From: Hufsiella ginkgonis
Lineage (GTDB): Bacteria; Bacteroidota; Bacteroidia; Sphingobacteriales; Sphingobacteriaceae
Direction of reading: 5' to 3'
Length of the DNA stretch: 64,000 nucleotides
NCBI RefSeq assembly: GCF_009834915.1
Contig: NZ_WVHS01000001.1
Span: 930,001-994,000, forward strand
Part shown: piece after piece, positions 36,327-45,794 of the stretch
Position numbering within the stretch: position 1 is the first letter of the stretch
How the letters are laid out: each line of letters opens with the position of its first letter
Translations under genes and position numbers: made by a program
Notes under the pieces: model-generated
Databases searched by the model: none
What the model saw: only the letters and a program-made list of their open reading frames with translations
Told to the model about the DNA's origin: nothing

Positions 36327-37361
36327 TTAGCTAACGGCTACCACCTTGTTTTTAATGATCATCTCCGTATCCAGCACCCGGGTCTGGAAATCCGTTACGG
36401 GCCTTTTGCTTTCGATCAGCTCGATAAGAAGACTGGTGGCGATCTGCCCCATCTCAAACGCCGGCTGACGCACAGACGTAAGCGACGTAGCGAAAAGCTC
36501 CGTGAGGTTCGAATTGGTAAAGCCGGTGATCTTGATACTGGATGCCACCGCCGGATCCGATTTCTTCAGCGCCAGCAGGCAACCGGTGGTAAGCTTATCA
36601 TTTGCGGCAAAAATAGAATCCGGCTGGTTTTCGAGTTCTATCAGCGAGTTCACCGCCCGCTCCATCTCATCCTGGATCATGCCCCCATGATTACAGTACT
36701 GTACGTACTCTTCCCGGAAGGGAATGTGATACTTCCTGAGCGCCTCCTTATAGCCGTCCAGGCGCTCCTTGGTGATAGAAAGGTGCGCCGACGCGGTAAG
36801 ATGTGCAATGTTCCTGCAGCCCGAATTAATGAGATATTCGGTGGCGTCAAAAGCGCCTTTAAAATTGTTAGCGATCACCTTATGGGTATAGATGTCGTTA
36901 GTCACCCGGTCGAAAAACACGATGGGAAGCCCTTTGTCATGCAGCTCCTTAAAATGCGAGATATCGTTCGTTTCCGAAGAAAGCGAAACCAGCAGACCGT
37001 CTACCGAGCGCGAGGCCAGGTGCTTCAGGTTGATGACCTCCCGCCCCGCCGACTCATGGCTTTGCGTGATGATGACGTGGTAACCGCTGTTATAAGCGAT
37101 GGATTCGATGCCGTTAATGGCCTGCGAAAAAAAGTTGTTGGCAATCTCGCAAACGATCACCCCGATGGAGTGACTGCGCCGCTCTTTCAGGCTCAATGCG
37201 ATGGGGTTGGGCTGGTAGTTGATCTTTTCCGCGTACTCCAATACAATACGCCGGGTTTCGGCACTGATCTCGTACCCGTCCCTCAGCGCCCTGGAAACAG
37301 TTGAGGTAGACAGACCCAGCGCCTTCGCGATATCTTTTATGGTGATCGGCTCAAACTTCAT
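36327..37361 (-). CDS. LacI family transcriptional regulator
   Basis: Encodes 344 aa. The N-terminal helix-turn-helix and hinge are TIKDIAKALGLSTSTVSRAL (residues 8-27) and NYQPNPIALSLK; the rest is a periplasmic-binding-protein-like sensor domain (SIGVIVCEIANNFFSQAING, ESVRQPAF-type segment TSLTSVRQPAFEMG). It is divergent from the pectin PUL and is the only regulator next to it; no HTCS or sigma/anti-sigma pair is present. It probably senses a galacturonate-derived sugar and binds the palindrome at 37435-37450. It converges with the ABC permease with a 12-nt gap. Confidence 0.93.
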   Translation of the reverse strand: MKFEPITIKDIAKALGLSTSTVSRALRDGYEISAETRRIVLEYAEKINYQPNPIALSLKERRSHSIGVIVCEIANNFFSQAINGIESIAYNSGYHVIITQSHESAGREVINLKHLASRSVDGLLVSLSSETNDISHFKELHDKGLPIVFFDRVTNDIYTHKVIANNFKGAFDATEYLINSGCRNIAHLTASAHLSITKERLDGYKEALRKYHIPFREEYVQYCNHGGMIQDEMERAVNSLIELENQPDSIFAANDKLTTGCLLALKKSDPAVASSIKITGFTNSNLTELFATSLTSVRQPAFEMGQIATSLLIELIESKRPVTDFQTRVLDTEMIIKNKVVAVS

Positions 37362-37404
37362 CTTCCCGCAAGGTAACTAAATTTAAAGTGGCGTACAAGA
37401 GCCG

Positions 37405-37433
37405 TCCTGTACAGTTATGTCCATCCTGTACTG
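37405..37433 (+). repeat. TCCTGTACnG direct repeats in the lacI-susC gap
   Basis: TCCTGTACAG (37405-37414) and TCCTGTACTG (37424-37433) start 19 nt apart, about two helical turns. The first contains the palindrome CTGTACAG. A further CGTAC is at 37392. They are candidates for a second regulator site beside the LacI-like palindrome. Confidence 0.4.
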
Positions 37434-37434
37434 T

Positions 37435-37450
37435 CCGGCAACGTTCCCGG
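37435..37450 (+). promoter_or_regulatory. Candidate LacI-family operator
   Basis: CCGGCAACGTTCCCGG is a 16-bp palindrome with a single mismatched pair (positions 5 and 12) and a central CG, the layout of LacI/PurR operators. It lies 74 nt before the lacI start and about 180 nt before susC. A half copy (CCGGCAACG) is repeated at 37447-37455 and runs into GCAACGATTGC. Confidence 0.55.
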
Positions 37451-37630
37451 CAACGATTGCACAAATTTTTAAGGCGGTACAACACCCCATTAAAGCATTT
37501 TTATAATAAACTTGCTATACAATTTACACTAACCATTATACTATTTTACCTAAAGGTCAGTTATTTTCATGTAAGTGTGAGAGATGCTGCTGACCAGAAC
37601 ATTAATAACCAATTTAAAACAATACCAGAC

Positions 37631-40600
37631 ATGAAGAGAATTCTACTTCTTTTATCTGTGTTACTTTGCGGCCTTTTTTCGGTCAGGGCGCAAACGAGAC
37701 AGATAACAGGGAAAGTGACAGACAAGGCAGACGGGCAGCCGGTTATCGGCGCCAGTGTAACAGTAAAGGGCGCTACACAAGGTGCAAGTACGGGCGTTGA
37801 CGGTACTTTCCGGCTAACCGCGGCTACCGCCGGAAACGTGGTGCTCGTAGTTAAATATATCGGCTACAAAGAACTGGAAGTAACGGTTCCGACGAGCCAA
37901 ACGGTAGTTAATGTAGCCATTTCAGAGGAATCGGTTATGCTGAACGAAGTAGTGGCCGTGGGTTACGCTACCGTGAACCGCAGGGACCTTACCGGTTCCG
38001 TGTCGTCGGTGTCGGCTAAACAACTCAAAGATATCCCGATCAACTCTACCGCCGAAGCATTGGCAGGCCGCCTTGCAGGGGTCCAGGTAACCGGCACCGA
38101 GGGCACGCCGAACGCCGAATTCCAGATCAGGGTGCGCGGCGGCGGCTCCATTACACAAGACAACTCGCCGTTATACGTGGTTGACGGTATCCAGGTACAA
38201 AACGCTTTGTCGGTACTCTCGCCACAAGATATCGAGAGCATCGACGTGTTGAAAGACGCCTCTTCTACAGCAATTTATGGCGCACGCGGCGCTAACGGTG
38301 TCGTGATCATCACCACCAAGGGCGGCAAGGAAATGAAGTCGACCGTTACTTACAACGGGCTTGCCGGGATCCGCCGCCTGGCAAACAAGCTGGAAGTGCA
38401 GGACCCTTACCAGTTCGTGCTTTACCAGTACGAACGCAGCCGAGCAAGCAGCGCCGACCAAACGTCGTTTTTAAACACCTACGGTGATTTTGGTGATATC
38501 GACCTGTACAAAAGCGTTGCTTTCGCCGACTGGCAGGACAAGCTGCTGGGCGATAATGCGCTGATGCAAACCCACAACCTCGGCCTCACTGGCGGAACAG
38601 CTACTACCACTTTTAACCTGAGCGTAACATCGAATAACGAAGACGGCGTGCTTATGGGGTCCGGCTTCGACCGTAAACTGGTGAACTTTAAATTCGATCA
38701 CAAGGTGAATGACAAGCTGCGTGCCGGGTTTAACGCCCGTTATAACAACACCATCGTGGACGGGGCAGGAACTTCCGATCCGGGCTCGGCATCACTGAAC
38801 AGGTTACGCCAGGTAGTAAAATACCGCCCACTGCTGGTTAACGGGCAGGATGACAGCGCTTACGACCCCGCCTACGCGTTAGAAACCAACAGCAACAGCT
38901 TATCGCTCGTAAACCCGATCCTGCTAAACCAGGCGGAATATAAAAAAACCACCAGCGGAATTGCCAATTTCAACGCGTACTTCTCCCTGAAAGTGCTGAA
39001 GGAACTCACCTTTAAAAGCACCCTGGGTTATGATGTGACCAACCGCCGCGACAACGTATTTAACGACTCCATTACCAACGAGTCGAAGCTGAACGGTTCC
39101 GGGCAACCTATGGCCTCTATCAGCACGGTTAACCGCCGCACCATCAACAACTCGAACGTGCTTTCTTACACCAATTCCGGCTCAAAGTCCGACTTTGCCA
39201 AGATGCATAAGATCGACGCCTTGCTCGGGCAGGAGATCCTGGATGATAAAGACAAGACCTACTATCTCCAGAACCGCCTGTTTCCCTTCGGCATTTCGCC
39301 GGAAAGGGCATTCGCAAATATGTCGCTCGGCACTACGCCTGCGGGCGGAAGTACCTCTACCGAATCACCGCATGTACGCACGGCATCGTTCTTTAGCCGG
39401 GTGAACTACGCGTACAACAGCAAGTACCTGTTATCGCTGTCGTTAAGGGCCGATGGGTCCACCAAGTTTTCCAAAGGCAACCAATGGGGGTATTTCCCGT
39501 CGGGCTCGTTCGCATGGCGCATAACCGACGAGAAATTTATGGAAGGACTGAAAACGACGGTTAACGACCTTAAGCTTCGCGTAAGCTACGGCGAAGCCGG
39601 TAACAACCGCATCAGGGACTTCCTGTACCTGTCGCAATTCACGCCTTCCGCTTATTATGACATTAATAACCAGCTGATCACCACCTTTAACTCACCAACG
39701 CTATCCAACAACTCGTTGAAATGGGAGACAACCATTTCTAAAAACCTGGGCCTCGACGCGGGGTTCCTCAACAACCGTGTTCAAATCTCGATAGATGCTT
39801 ACAAGAACAAGACGCGCGACCTGCTGGTAGATGTAGCCATTCCAACTACCTCGGGTTATACTACCCAGATCCAGAACGTAGGCTCCACCAGTAATAAGGG
39901 ACTGGAATTCCAGTTAAACGGTACCCCCGTGGCTACCAAAAACTTCCAGTGGACCGCCAACTTCAACATATCATTCAATAAAAATAAGATCGAAAGCCTG
40001 GGGCAATACCAGAAATCTTTCCTTCAATCGTCAGGCTTCGGCGGCTCTACCGTGCCGGCGGATTACCAGGTGATCGTAGGCCAGGCGGTAGGTAAGATCT
40101 ACGGCATGGTGACCGACGGTTTTTACACCATCGACGACTTTACCTATAACGCGGGCGTTTATACACTTAAACCGGGAGTGGCCAACAACAGCTCCATCAC
40201 GGCAGTGGCCCCGAAACCAGGTGTATTAAAATTCAAAGACCTTAACAGCGACGGGCTGGTGGACCTCGACCACGACCGCCAGATCATCGGCGATGCCAAT
40301 CCGAATTTCCTGGGCGGGCTAAACCAATCGTTCACTTATAAGAACTGGGACCTGAGCGCGTTTGTGAACTTCCAGGTAGGGAACGACGTGCTGAATGCCA
40401 ACAAGCTCGAGTTTACCAACGGCTACCAGCCTAACTCGAACATGCTGGCCGTCATGAACGGCCGCTGGCGGAACGTGAACGACCAGGGCGTGGTAGTTAC
40501 CGACCCCACAGCGCTGGCTGCACTCAACGCGAACGCCACCATCTGGTCGCCGCTTACCAGCTTCAGCTCGTTTTATGTACACTCCTGGGCGGTGGAGGAC

Positions 40601-40849
40601 GCCTCTTTCCTCCGCATTAACAACCTCACCCTGGGGTATACGGTTCCGACTTCATTGTTAACCAAAATAAAAGTGAGCCGCTTAAGAGTTTACGGTACGG
40701 TAAATAACCTGGCAGTGATCACCAATTATTCGGGTTACGATCCCGAAGTGAGCACCCGCCGCAGCACCGGCCTTACACCGGGCGTGGACTATTCCGCTTA
40801 TCCCCGGAGCCGGGCGTTTATCTTCGGCGTCAATTTATCCCTGCAGTAA
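37631..40849 (+). CDS. SusC/RagA family TonB-linked outer membrane protein
   Basis: Encodes 1072 aa from ATG 37631 (MKRILLLLSVLLCGLFSVRA, a signal peptide); the frame is open further upstream, but that extension lacks any family sequence. After the signal come a carboxypeptidase-regulatory-like domain (ITGKVTDKADGQPVIGASVT, residues about 26-100), a plug with VGYATVNRRDLTGSVSSVS, GRLAGVQVTG and PLYVVDGIQ, and a C-terminal beta-barrel ending in RAFIFGVNLSLQ. SusC proteins import oligosaccharides across the outer membrane with SusD as lid. It heads the pectin locus, 21 nt before susD, opposite a LacI regulator. Confidence 0.96.
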   Translation: MKRILLLLSVLLCGLFSVRAQTRQITGKVTDKADGQPVIGASVTVKGATQGASTGVDGTFRLTAATAGNVVLVVKYIGYKELEVTVPTSQTVVNVAISEESVMLNEVVAVGYATVNRRDLTGSVSSVSAKQLKDIPINSTAEALAGRLAGVQVTGTEGTPNAEFQIRVRGGGSITQDNSPLYVVDGIQVQNALSVLSPQDIESIDVLKDASSTAIYGARGANGVVIITTKGGKEMKSTVTYNGLAGIRRLANKLEVQDPYQFVLYQYERSRASSADQTSFLNTYGDFGDIDLYKSVAFADWQDKLLGDNALMQTHNLGLTGGTATTTFNLSVTSNNEDGVLMGSGFDRKLVNFKFDHKVNDKLRAGFNARYNNTIVDGAGTSDPGSASLNRLRQVVKYRPLLVNGQDDSAYDPAYALETNSNSLSLVNPILLNQAEYKKTTSGIANFNAYFSLKVLKELTFKSTLGYDVTNRRDNVFNDSITNESKLNGSGQPMASISTVNRRTINNSNVLSYTNSGSKSDFAKMHKIDALLGQEILDDKDKTYYLQNRLFPFGISPERAFANMSLGTTPAGGSTSTESPHVRTASFFSRVNYAYNSKYLLSLSLRADGSTKFSKGNQWGYFPSGSFAWRITDEKFMEGLKTTVNDLKLRVSYGEAGNNRIRDFLYLSQFTPSAYYDINNQLITTFNSPTLSNNSLKWETTISKNLGLDAGFLNNRVQISIDAYKNKTRDLLVDVAIPTTSGYTTQIQNVGSTSNKGLEFQLNGTPVATKNFQWTANFNISFNKNKIESLGQYQKSFLQSSGFGGSTVPADYQVIVGQAVGKIYGMVTDGFYTIDDFTYNAGVYTLKPGVANNSSITAVAPKPGVLKFKDLNSDGLVDLDHDRQIIGDANPNFLGGLNQSFTYKNWDLSAFVNFQVGNDVLNANKLEFTNGYQPNSNMLAVMNGRWRNVNDQGVVVTDPTALAALNANATIWSPLTSFSSFYVHSWAVEDASFLRINNLTLGYTVPTSLLTKIKVSRLRVYGTVNNLAVITNYSGYDPEVSTRRSTGLTPGVDYSAYPRSRAFIFGVNLSLQ

Positions 40850-40870
40850 AACCAGTTAACGATTAAAGAC

Positions 40871-42697
40871 ATGAAAACACCAATTTTTAAAAGATATACC
40901 GGCACGTTACTGATTGCCATCGCAATGATGGGTATCACCGCCTGTCAGAAATACCTGGAGGTTTCGCCGATCTCCTCGTTCGGCCCGGACTATACGTTCA
41001 ACAGCGTAACCAACGCGCAAAAAGCGGTATTGGGCGCTTATGCCGCCCTCACGGGCGATGCTGGTTACGGTATCCGTTTAAGTATGTACTACCCGTACGA
41101 CAACGACGAGATGATGGGCCAGGGCGCCACCCCATACCCGGATGGCGAACGCCGCGACATCGCCCATTACAACACGCAGCCATCCAATTCGCAGTTAGCG
41201 GGACCGTTCAACCAGCTTTACCACGGTATCGAAATGGCCAACCTGTGTATTTACTACATTCCAAAAATGGAACAGTATACAAGCGGCTCGGCGAGCGACC
41301 AAAAAGCGTTGAAGCGCCTTTATGGCGAAGCGCTCGCCCTGCGTGCCCAGTTTTATTTTGAAGTGATCCGCAACTGGGGCGATGTTCCCGCGAGCTTCCA
41401 GCCATCGAGCTTTGAGAGCGATCTCTTTAAGGCCCGCACCAACCGCGATACCATTTACAACCGGGTACTCGCCGACCTCGCCACTGCAAGCAACCTCGTT
41501 CCATGGAAAACTGAAGACCCATCGGTTACCAACGAGCGCATAAACCAGGGCGGCGTACGTGCGTTACGGGCCAGGATCGCTTTATTCCGTGGCGGCTTTT
41601 CACTGAGACAGAGCAAAACGATGGAACGTCCCGCCGACTATAAAACCTATTACCAGATCGCCAAAGACGAATGCGCAGCCATTATGGCCCGCAATGACCA
41701 TAGGCTGAATGCCAGCTACCAGGCGGTATTTAAAGACGCGCTGGACGCACATGCCAAAGACCCGGCAGGAGAAATTATCTGGGAGGTGGGCATGACCGGC
41801 GGGAGCAGCGGCGTAGGCGACAGCAAACTGGGTTACTACAACGGCCCGAGATTGAACGGAGCAACCGGGAACGGCGCGCTGACGATCCTACCTAGCTATT
41901 TTTACTCCTTCGACCCGAACGATACCCGCAGGGATGTTACCTGCGCTCCGTACAACATCAGCTCCGCCGGCATTATCCAGCCGCGTACGCTGGTGACCAT
42001 GGTCGACGGGAAATTCAGGCGCGACTGGATCTCCAACCCGTCTGTGCTAACCTCTACGGCCCAGTATTTCGGGATTAACTGGCCGGTGATACGCTATTCG
42101 GACGTACTGCTGATGTTTGCCGAGGCCGACAACGAATTGGCCGGCGCTCCCTCCGCTGCGGCTAAAGCGGCCTTCGAACAGGTAAGAACACGTGGATTCG
42201 GCGGTAACGCCACGCTGATAGGCACCACACCTGCCGATAAGACTGGTTTCTTTAACGCGATCGTAAAGGAAAGAGCGTTCGAATTCGGCGCTGAAGGAAT
42301 CCGCAAGTACGACCTTATTCGCTGGAACCTGCTTAAAACCAAACTCGATGAAGCGAAAGCTCAAATGGCGGAGATGGCAAAACCAGTTGCCGACCGTATT
42401 TTACCGTACAAGAATTACCCGCTGAACATGTATTTCCAGGCGAATGCTACTTCGGTGGTGCCGCTTAATTCTTACTATCAGCCGGAACCGGCCACCGCGC
42501 CTGCAAATTCCGTTACGGTAGCCTGGGTCACTGCACCTACGGTATCGGGCACCACTACTACCCCGAGCACCATCACGAGTACGCTGCTTACCTATTTTGC
42601 CATCAACTTTACACCTAATAAGAGCGAGCTGCTCCCGCTTCCGCAGCAAACCGTTGAAGCGAACCCCATCCTTGGCGGCCAATGGTACGGCTATTAA
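40871..42697 (+). CDS. SusD/RagB family nutrient-binding lipoprotein
   Basis: Encodes 608 aa. A signal peptide with lipobox GITAC (Cys25) precedes QKYLEVSPISSFGPDYTFNS, the typical SusD N-terminus. The helical TPR-like scaffold and the C-terminal features WPVIRYSDVLLMFAEADNEL, ERAFEFGAEGIRKYDLIRWN and NPILGGQWYGY are standard. It binds glycan at the cell surface and caps the SusC barrel. It is next to susC and 6 nt before the DUF5123-like lipoprotein gene, consistent with one transcript. Confidence 0.96.
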   Translation: MKTPIFKRYTGTLLIAIAMMGITACQKYLEVSPISSFGPDYTFNSVTNAQKAVLGAYAALTGDAGYGIRLSMYYPYDNDEMMGQGATPYPDGERRDIAHYNTQPSNSQLAGPFNQLYHGIEMANLCIYYIPKMEQYTSGSASDQKALKRLYGEALALRAQFYFEVIRNWGDVPASFQPSSFESDLFKARTNRDTIYNRVLADLATASNLVPWKTEDPSVTNERINQGGVRALRARIALFRGGFSLRQSKTMERPADYKTYYQIAKDECAAIMARNDHRLNASYQAVFKDALDAHAKDPAGEIIWEVGMTGGSSGVGDSKLGYYNGPRLNGATGNGALTILPSYFYSFDPNDTRRDVTCAPYNISSAGIIQPRTLVTMVDGKFRRDWISNPSVLTSTAQYFGINWPVIRYSDVLLMFAEADNELAGAPSAAAKAAFEQVRTRGFGGNATLIGTTPADKTGFFNAIVKERAFEFGAEGIRKYDLIRWNLLKTKLDEAKAQMAEMAKPVADRILPYKNYPLNMYFQANATSVVPLNSYYQPEPATAPANSVTVAWVTAPTVSGTTTTPSTITSTLLTYFAINFTPNKSELLPLPQQTVEANPILGGQWYGY

Positions 42698-42703
42698 CCT
42701 GAT

Positions 42704-44326
42704 ATGAACATGAACAGCATGAACACAATAGTTACAACCGGCAAGCGGATCGTCCTTCCGCTGCTGCTTATTATCCTGGCGATCGCGTCCTGTACAAAGG
42801 ACGAAGACGATACCACCACGCTGCCGAGGCTATTCAGGCCCGGGGCCATAAAGATCACCACTGCGGATACGCAGGTAAAACTGGAATGGAACGCTTCCCT
42901 GTTTACCACCCCTAAAGCGGTGAAATACACGGTAGAAGTGTACAAAGATCCCGCATTTACCGGTACGCCCGACTTTACCGGCGTTACCGATACATCAGGA
43001 TTGGTAATAACCGATGCCAAGCTTTCTATCAAGCAAAAGTATTATGCACGCGTAAAAGCGAACGCCACCGACGTATCCGCCGAATCGGCATGGGTAGCAA
43101 GCGCAGACTTCACCATCCCGGGGATCCAGCTGTTTTCTGCGGTGCTGGCCAGCGAGATCATCGACGGCGCGGCCATCCTCCGCTGGAAGGTTACGCCGGG
43201 AATTACCAGGCTGGTACTTACCCCGCAACCCGGCACCGCGAAAGACATAGCGCTGGTTGCCGCAGATATTGCCGCCGGCCGGAAACTGGTGGATAACCTC
43301 GTGCCAAACACCACGTACATTGCGGAACTTTTTATCGGTACTAAAACCCAGGGAACGGTTACCTTTAAAACGAAGGTATCTACCATCTCCGGCAATATCG
43401 TCGATCTGCGCGCCATTACCAACCGTCCGAACGTCCTGGCGGATACGCTGCCGAAGATCCCTTCCGGAAGTACCGTGATCCTGAAAAGAGGACTTACCTA
43501 CAATATCCCGGTAGCTCAAAACCTTGATCGCACCGTAGTGATCCAGAGTGGCGACGACCTGCTGACGCCAACCATGGCCACTATCTCCATGGTGTCGAAC
43601 TTTAACATCTCCGCCAGCAGCTCCATCGATTCCATCGTGTTCAGGAACGTAACGCTGCGCAGCGACGGCTACGCATCCAAATATGTTTTCAACGTAAGCA
43701 ATGCCTGTACCGTCGGAAAGCTGAGCTTCCAGTCGTGCAACGCCGCGGTGTTCAGGGGTATTGTCAGGCTGCAAACCGCGGTGATCAACATGACCGATTT
43801 CGTGGTCAATAACTGCATCGTAGACAGCCTCTCTAACTATGGCCTGATCACGGTAGATAACGTGAACTGTAAAGTGAACAACTTCGTGCTCACCAATAGT
43901 ACTTTTTACAAGTGCGAGAAGATCATTACCAGCCGCCAGAACGCGGTGACCGTAAACATTGCCAACTGTACCTTTAACGAAACGCCCTGGGGCAACGGCG
44001 CCAACTACCTGGTCGACTTTAGCACATCGGGAACGAATAACGTAACCGGGGGCATCAAGATCAGCAACAGCATTATGGGCCCCGGCTGGCTCAATGCGGG
44101 AAGCACCGTGGTGCGCGGGCTTCGTTACGGTACCGCAGTGGTAGACGTAACAGGGACTTACAATACGTCCGACTACTCGGCGACCGCCAATACGATTCCG
44201 AACATGACGTTGTACAACAAGCTGTCGACAGAGCTGTTCACCGATCCGGCCAACGGAAACTTTAAGATTAAAGACACGGCTTTCCCGGGCAAGAGCAGCA
44301 CCGGGGATCCGAGATGGAGATTATAA
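42704..44326 (+). CDS. Surface lipoprotein with FN3 and DUF4957/DUF5123-like beta-helix
   Basis: Encodes 540 aa. The lipobox is LAIASC (Cys30). Residues about 45-130 and 135-225 resemble fibronectin III repeats (VKLEWNASLF, QKYYARVKA; AILRWKVTPG, NTTYIAELF). From about 235 the sequence becomes a right-handed beta-helix like those of pectin-associated DUF4957/DUF5123 proteins (GSTVILKRGLTYNIP, VFRNVTLRSDG, VNNCIVDSLSNYGLITV, FTDPANGNFKIKD). It is probably a surface pectin-binding protein, or a divergent lyase. Its TAA shares one base with the next ATG (TAATG). Confidence 0.8.
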   Translation: MNMNSMNTIVTTGKRIVLPLLLIILAIASCTKDEDDTTTLPRLFRPGAIKITTADTQVKLEWNASLFTTPKAVKYTVEVYKDPAFTGTPDFTGVTDTSGLVITDAKLSIKQKYYARVKANATDVSAESAWVASADFTIPGIQLFSAVLASEIIDGAAILRWKVTPGITRLVLTPQPGTAKDIALVAADIAAGRKLVDNLVPNTTYIAELFIGTKTQGTVTFKTKVSTISGNIVDLRAITNRPNVLADTLPKIPSGSTVILKRGLTYNIPVAQNLDRTVVIQSGDDLLTPTMATISMVSNFNISASSSIDSIVFRNVTLRSDGYASKYVFNVSNACTVGKLSFQSCNAAVFRGIVRLQTAVINMTDFVVNNCIVDSLSNYGLITVDNVNCKVNNFVLTNSTFYKCEKIITSRQNAVTVNIANCTFNETPWGNGANYLVDFSTSGTNNVTGGIKISNSIMGPGWLNAGSTVVRGLRYGTAVVDVTGTYNTSDYSATANTIPNMTLYNKLSTELFTDPANGNFKIKDTAFPGKSSTGDPRWRL

Positions 44327-45747
44327 TGAAACGATCGCTATTGATCCTTATTCCTTTTATTGCCTTAAACGCCTGTGCGGTGCCGAAGAACCGGCCCGCA
44401 CAAGTACTTAAAGCGGATACCCTTCCCATTGCGTTCCCCGGTGCGGAAGGCTTCGGTAAATATACTACCGGCGGCCGCGGCGGTCGGGTGGTTCGGGTAA
44501 CCAACCTTGCCGATGCAGGACCGGGGAGCTTCCGGGAAGCCGTGAGTCTGAAAGTCCCGCGGATCGTGGTATTCACCGTGTCGGGGACCATTCACCTGGA
44601 AACGCCGCTGACCATCAGGGGTAACATCACCATCGCAGGCCAGTCTGCACCGGGTGATGGCATCTGCCTGGCGGACCACCCTGTGAGCCTCGGGGGCGAC
44701 AATATCATTGTGCGTTTCCTGCGCTTCCGCATGGGCGATAAAAACCAGAAAAAAGGAATGGTAGACGGAAGCGGCAGCGACGATGCCTTTGGCGGCACAC
44801 GCCGGAAGAACATCGTAGTAGACCACTGCAGCGTGTCGTGGAGCACCGATGAGCTGATGAGCATTTACGCGGGCGACAGTACCTCGGTACAGTGGAACAT
44901 CCTGTCGGAGCCGCTCAACTACTCCTACCATTTTGAAACGGGCGACAAGGGCTTCGAGAAACATGGTTATGGCGGGATTTGGGGCGGCAGGCATGCCTCG
45001 TTCCATCACAACCTCATTGCGCACTGTAATAGCCGCACACCCCGGTTTGACGGGATCCGCAATGCACCGGCCGAAAATGTTGACCTCAGTAACAACGTGA
45101 TCTACAACTGGGGCTCCAACAACGTGTACGCAGGCGAAGGAGGTAACTACAACATCGTAAATAATTACTATAGGTACGGCCCTTCGACAAACGAAAAAGT
45201 GCGGAAACGTATCGCAAACCCCTATAAGCTGGACCAAAAAATCCCCTACGGTAAATTCTTTATCGAAGGCAACTACGCCGATGGATTCCCGGATGTGACG
45301 GCAAATAACTGGAAAGGCGTAGACATGGAAAAAGGCACCGAAGCAGATGCCGTTAATGCAAAGGCAACTACTCCTTTCCCCTCGGAAGAACTCACTGCGC
45401 AGCCTGCGGCGGAAGCTTACGAACTGGTACTCCGGTTTGCAGGTGCCATTTTCCCTAAACGCGACACGCTGGACCAGCGGATCATAAACGACGTAAAAAA
45501 CCGCAGCGGCCGTTTCATAGACGTGCAGGGCGGATTCGCACACGGCACTGCTTATGAGAAAACTGTAAATGCGTGGCCTGCCCTCAAATCCATTCCGGCG
45601 CCCATAGATACCGACCAGGACGGAATGCCGGATGATTGGGAAAAAGCCCGCAAACTAGACCCGACAGTAAATGACAGTCAAGGGTTTTCATTAAATAAGA
45701 AATACACTAATATTGAGCTGTACCTTAACCAATTGATAAAGCCATAA
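44326..45747 (+). CDS. Pectate lyase, PL1 family lipoprotein
   Basis: Encodes 473 aa from ATG 44326 (MKRSLLILIPFIALNAC), giving a lipobox at Cys17; an in-frame ATG four codons upstream is less good. The parallel beta-helix lyase is evident: FPGAEGFGKYTTGGRGGRVV, GSFREAVSLKVPRIVVFTVS, DNIIVRFLRFRMGDK, VDHCSVSWSTDELMSI, WGGRHASFHHNLIAHCNSRT (with PRFDG following) and NNVIYNWGSNNVYAGEGG. These enzymes cleave polygalacturonan by beta-elimination using Ca. The C-terminus has a calcium-loop motif DTDQDGMPDDWEKA. It is translationally coupled to the preceding gene. Confidence 0.92.
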   Translation: MKRSLLILIPFIALNACAVPKNRPAQVLKADTLPIAFPGAEGFGKYTTGGRGGRVVRVTNLADAGPGSFREAVSLKVPRIVVFTVSGTIHLETPLTIRGNITIAGQSAPGDGICLADHPVSLGGDNIIVRFLRFRMGDKNQKKGMVDGSGSDDAFGGTRRKNIVVDHCSVSWSTDELMSIYAGDSTSVQWNILSEPLNYSYHFETGDKGFEKHGYGGIWGGRHASFHHNLIAHCNSRTPRFDGIRNAPAENVDLSNNVIYNWGSNNVYAGEGGNYNIVNNYYRYGPSTNEKVRKRIANPYKLDQKIPYGKFFIEGNYADGFPDVTANNWKGVDMEKGTEADAVNAKATTPFPSEELTAQPAAEAYELVLRFAGAIFPKRDTLDQRIINDVKNRSGRFIDVQGGFAHGTAYEKTVNAWPALKSIPAPIDTDQDGMPDDWEKARKLDPTVNDSQGFSLNKKYTNIELYLNQLIKP

Positions 45748-45794
45748 CATACGCATGGATGGCGCATCGTTAGCAAAAAAAAGGGGAAACCCAC

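Noticed and set aside
37388-37630. Upstream in-frame extension of susC
   Set aside because: It starts with GTG, has no family similarity and would place the signal peptide internally; it also covers the probable operator.
44365-45543. Long open frame on the minus strand opposite the pectate lyase gene
   Set aside because: No recognisable domain or start signals; it mirrors a strongly conserved PL1 gene and follows from its codon composition.
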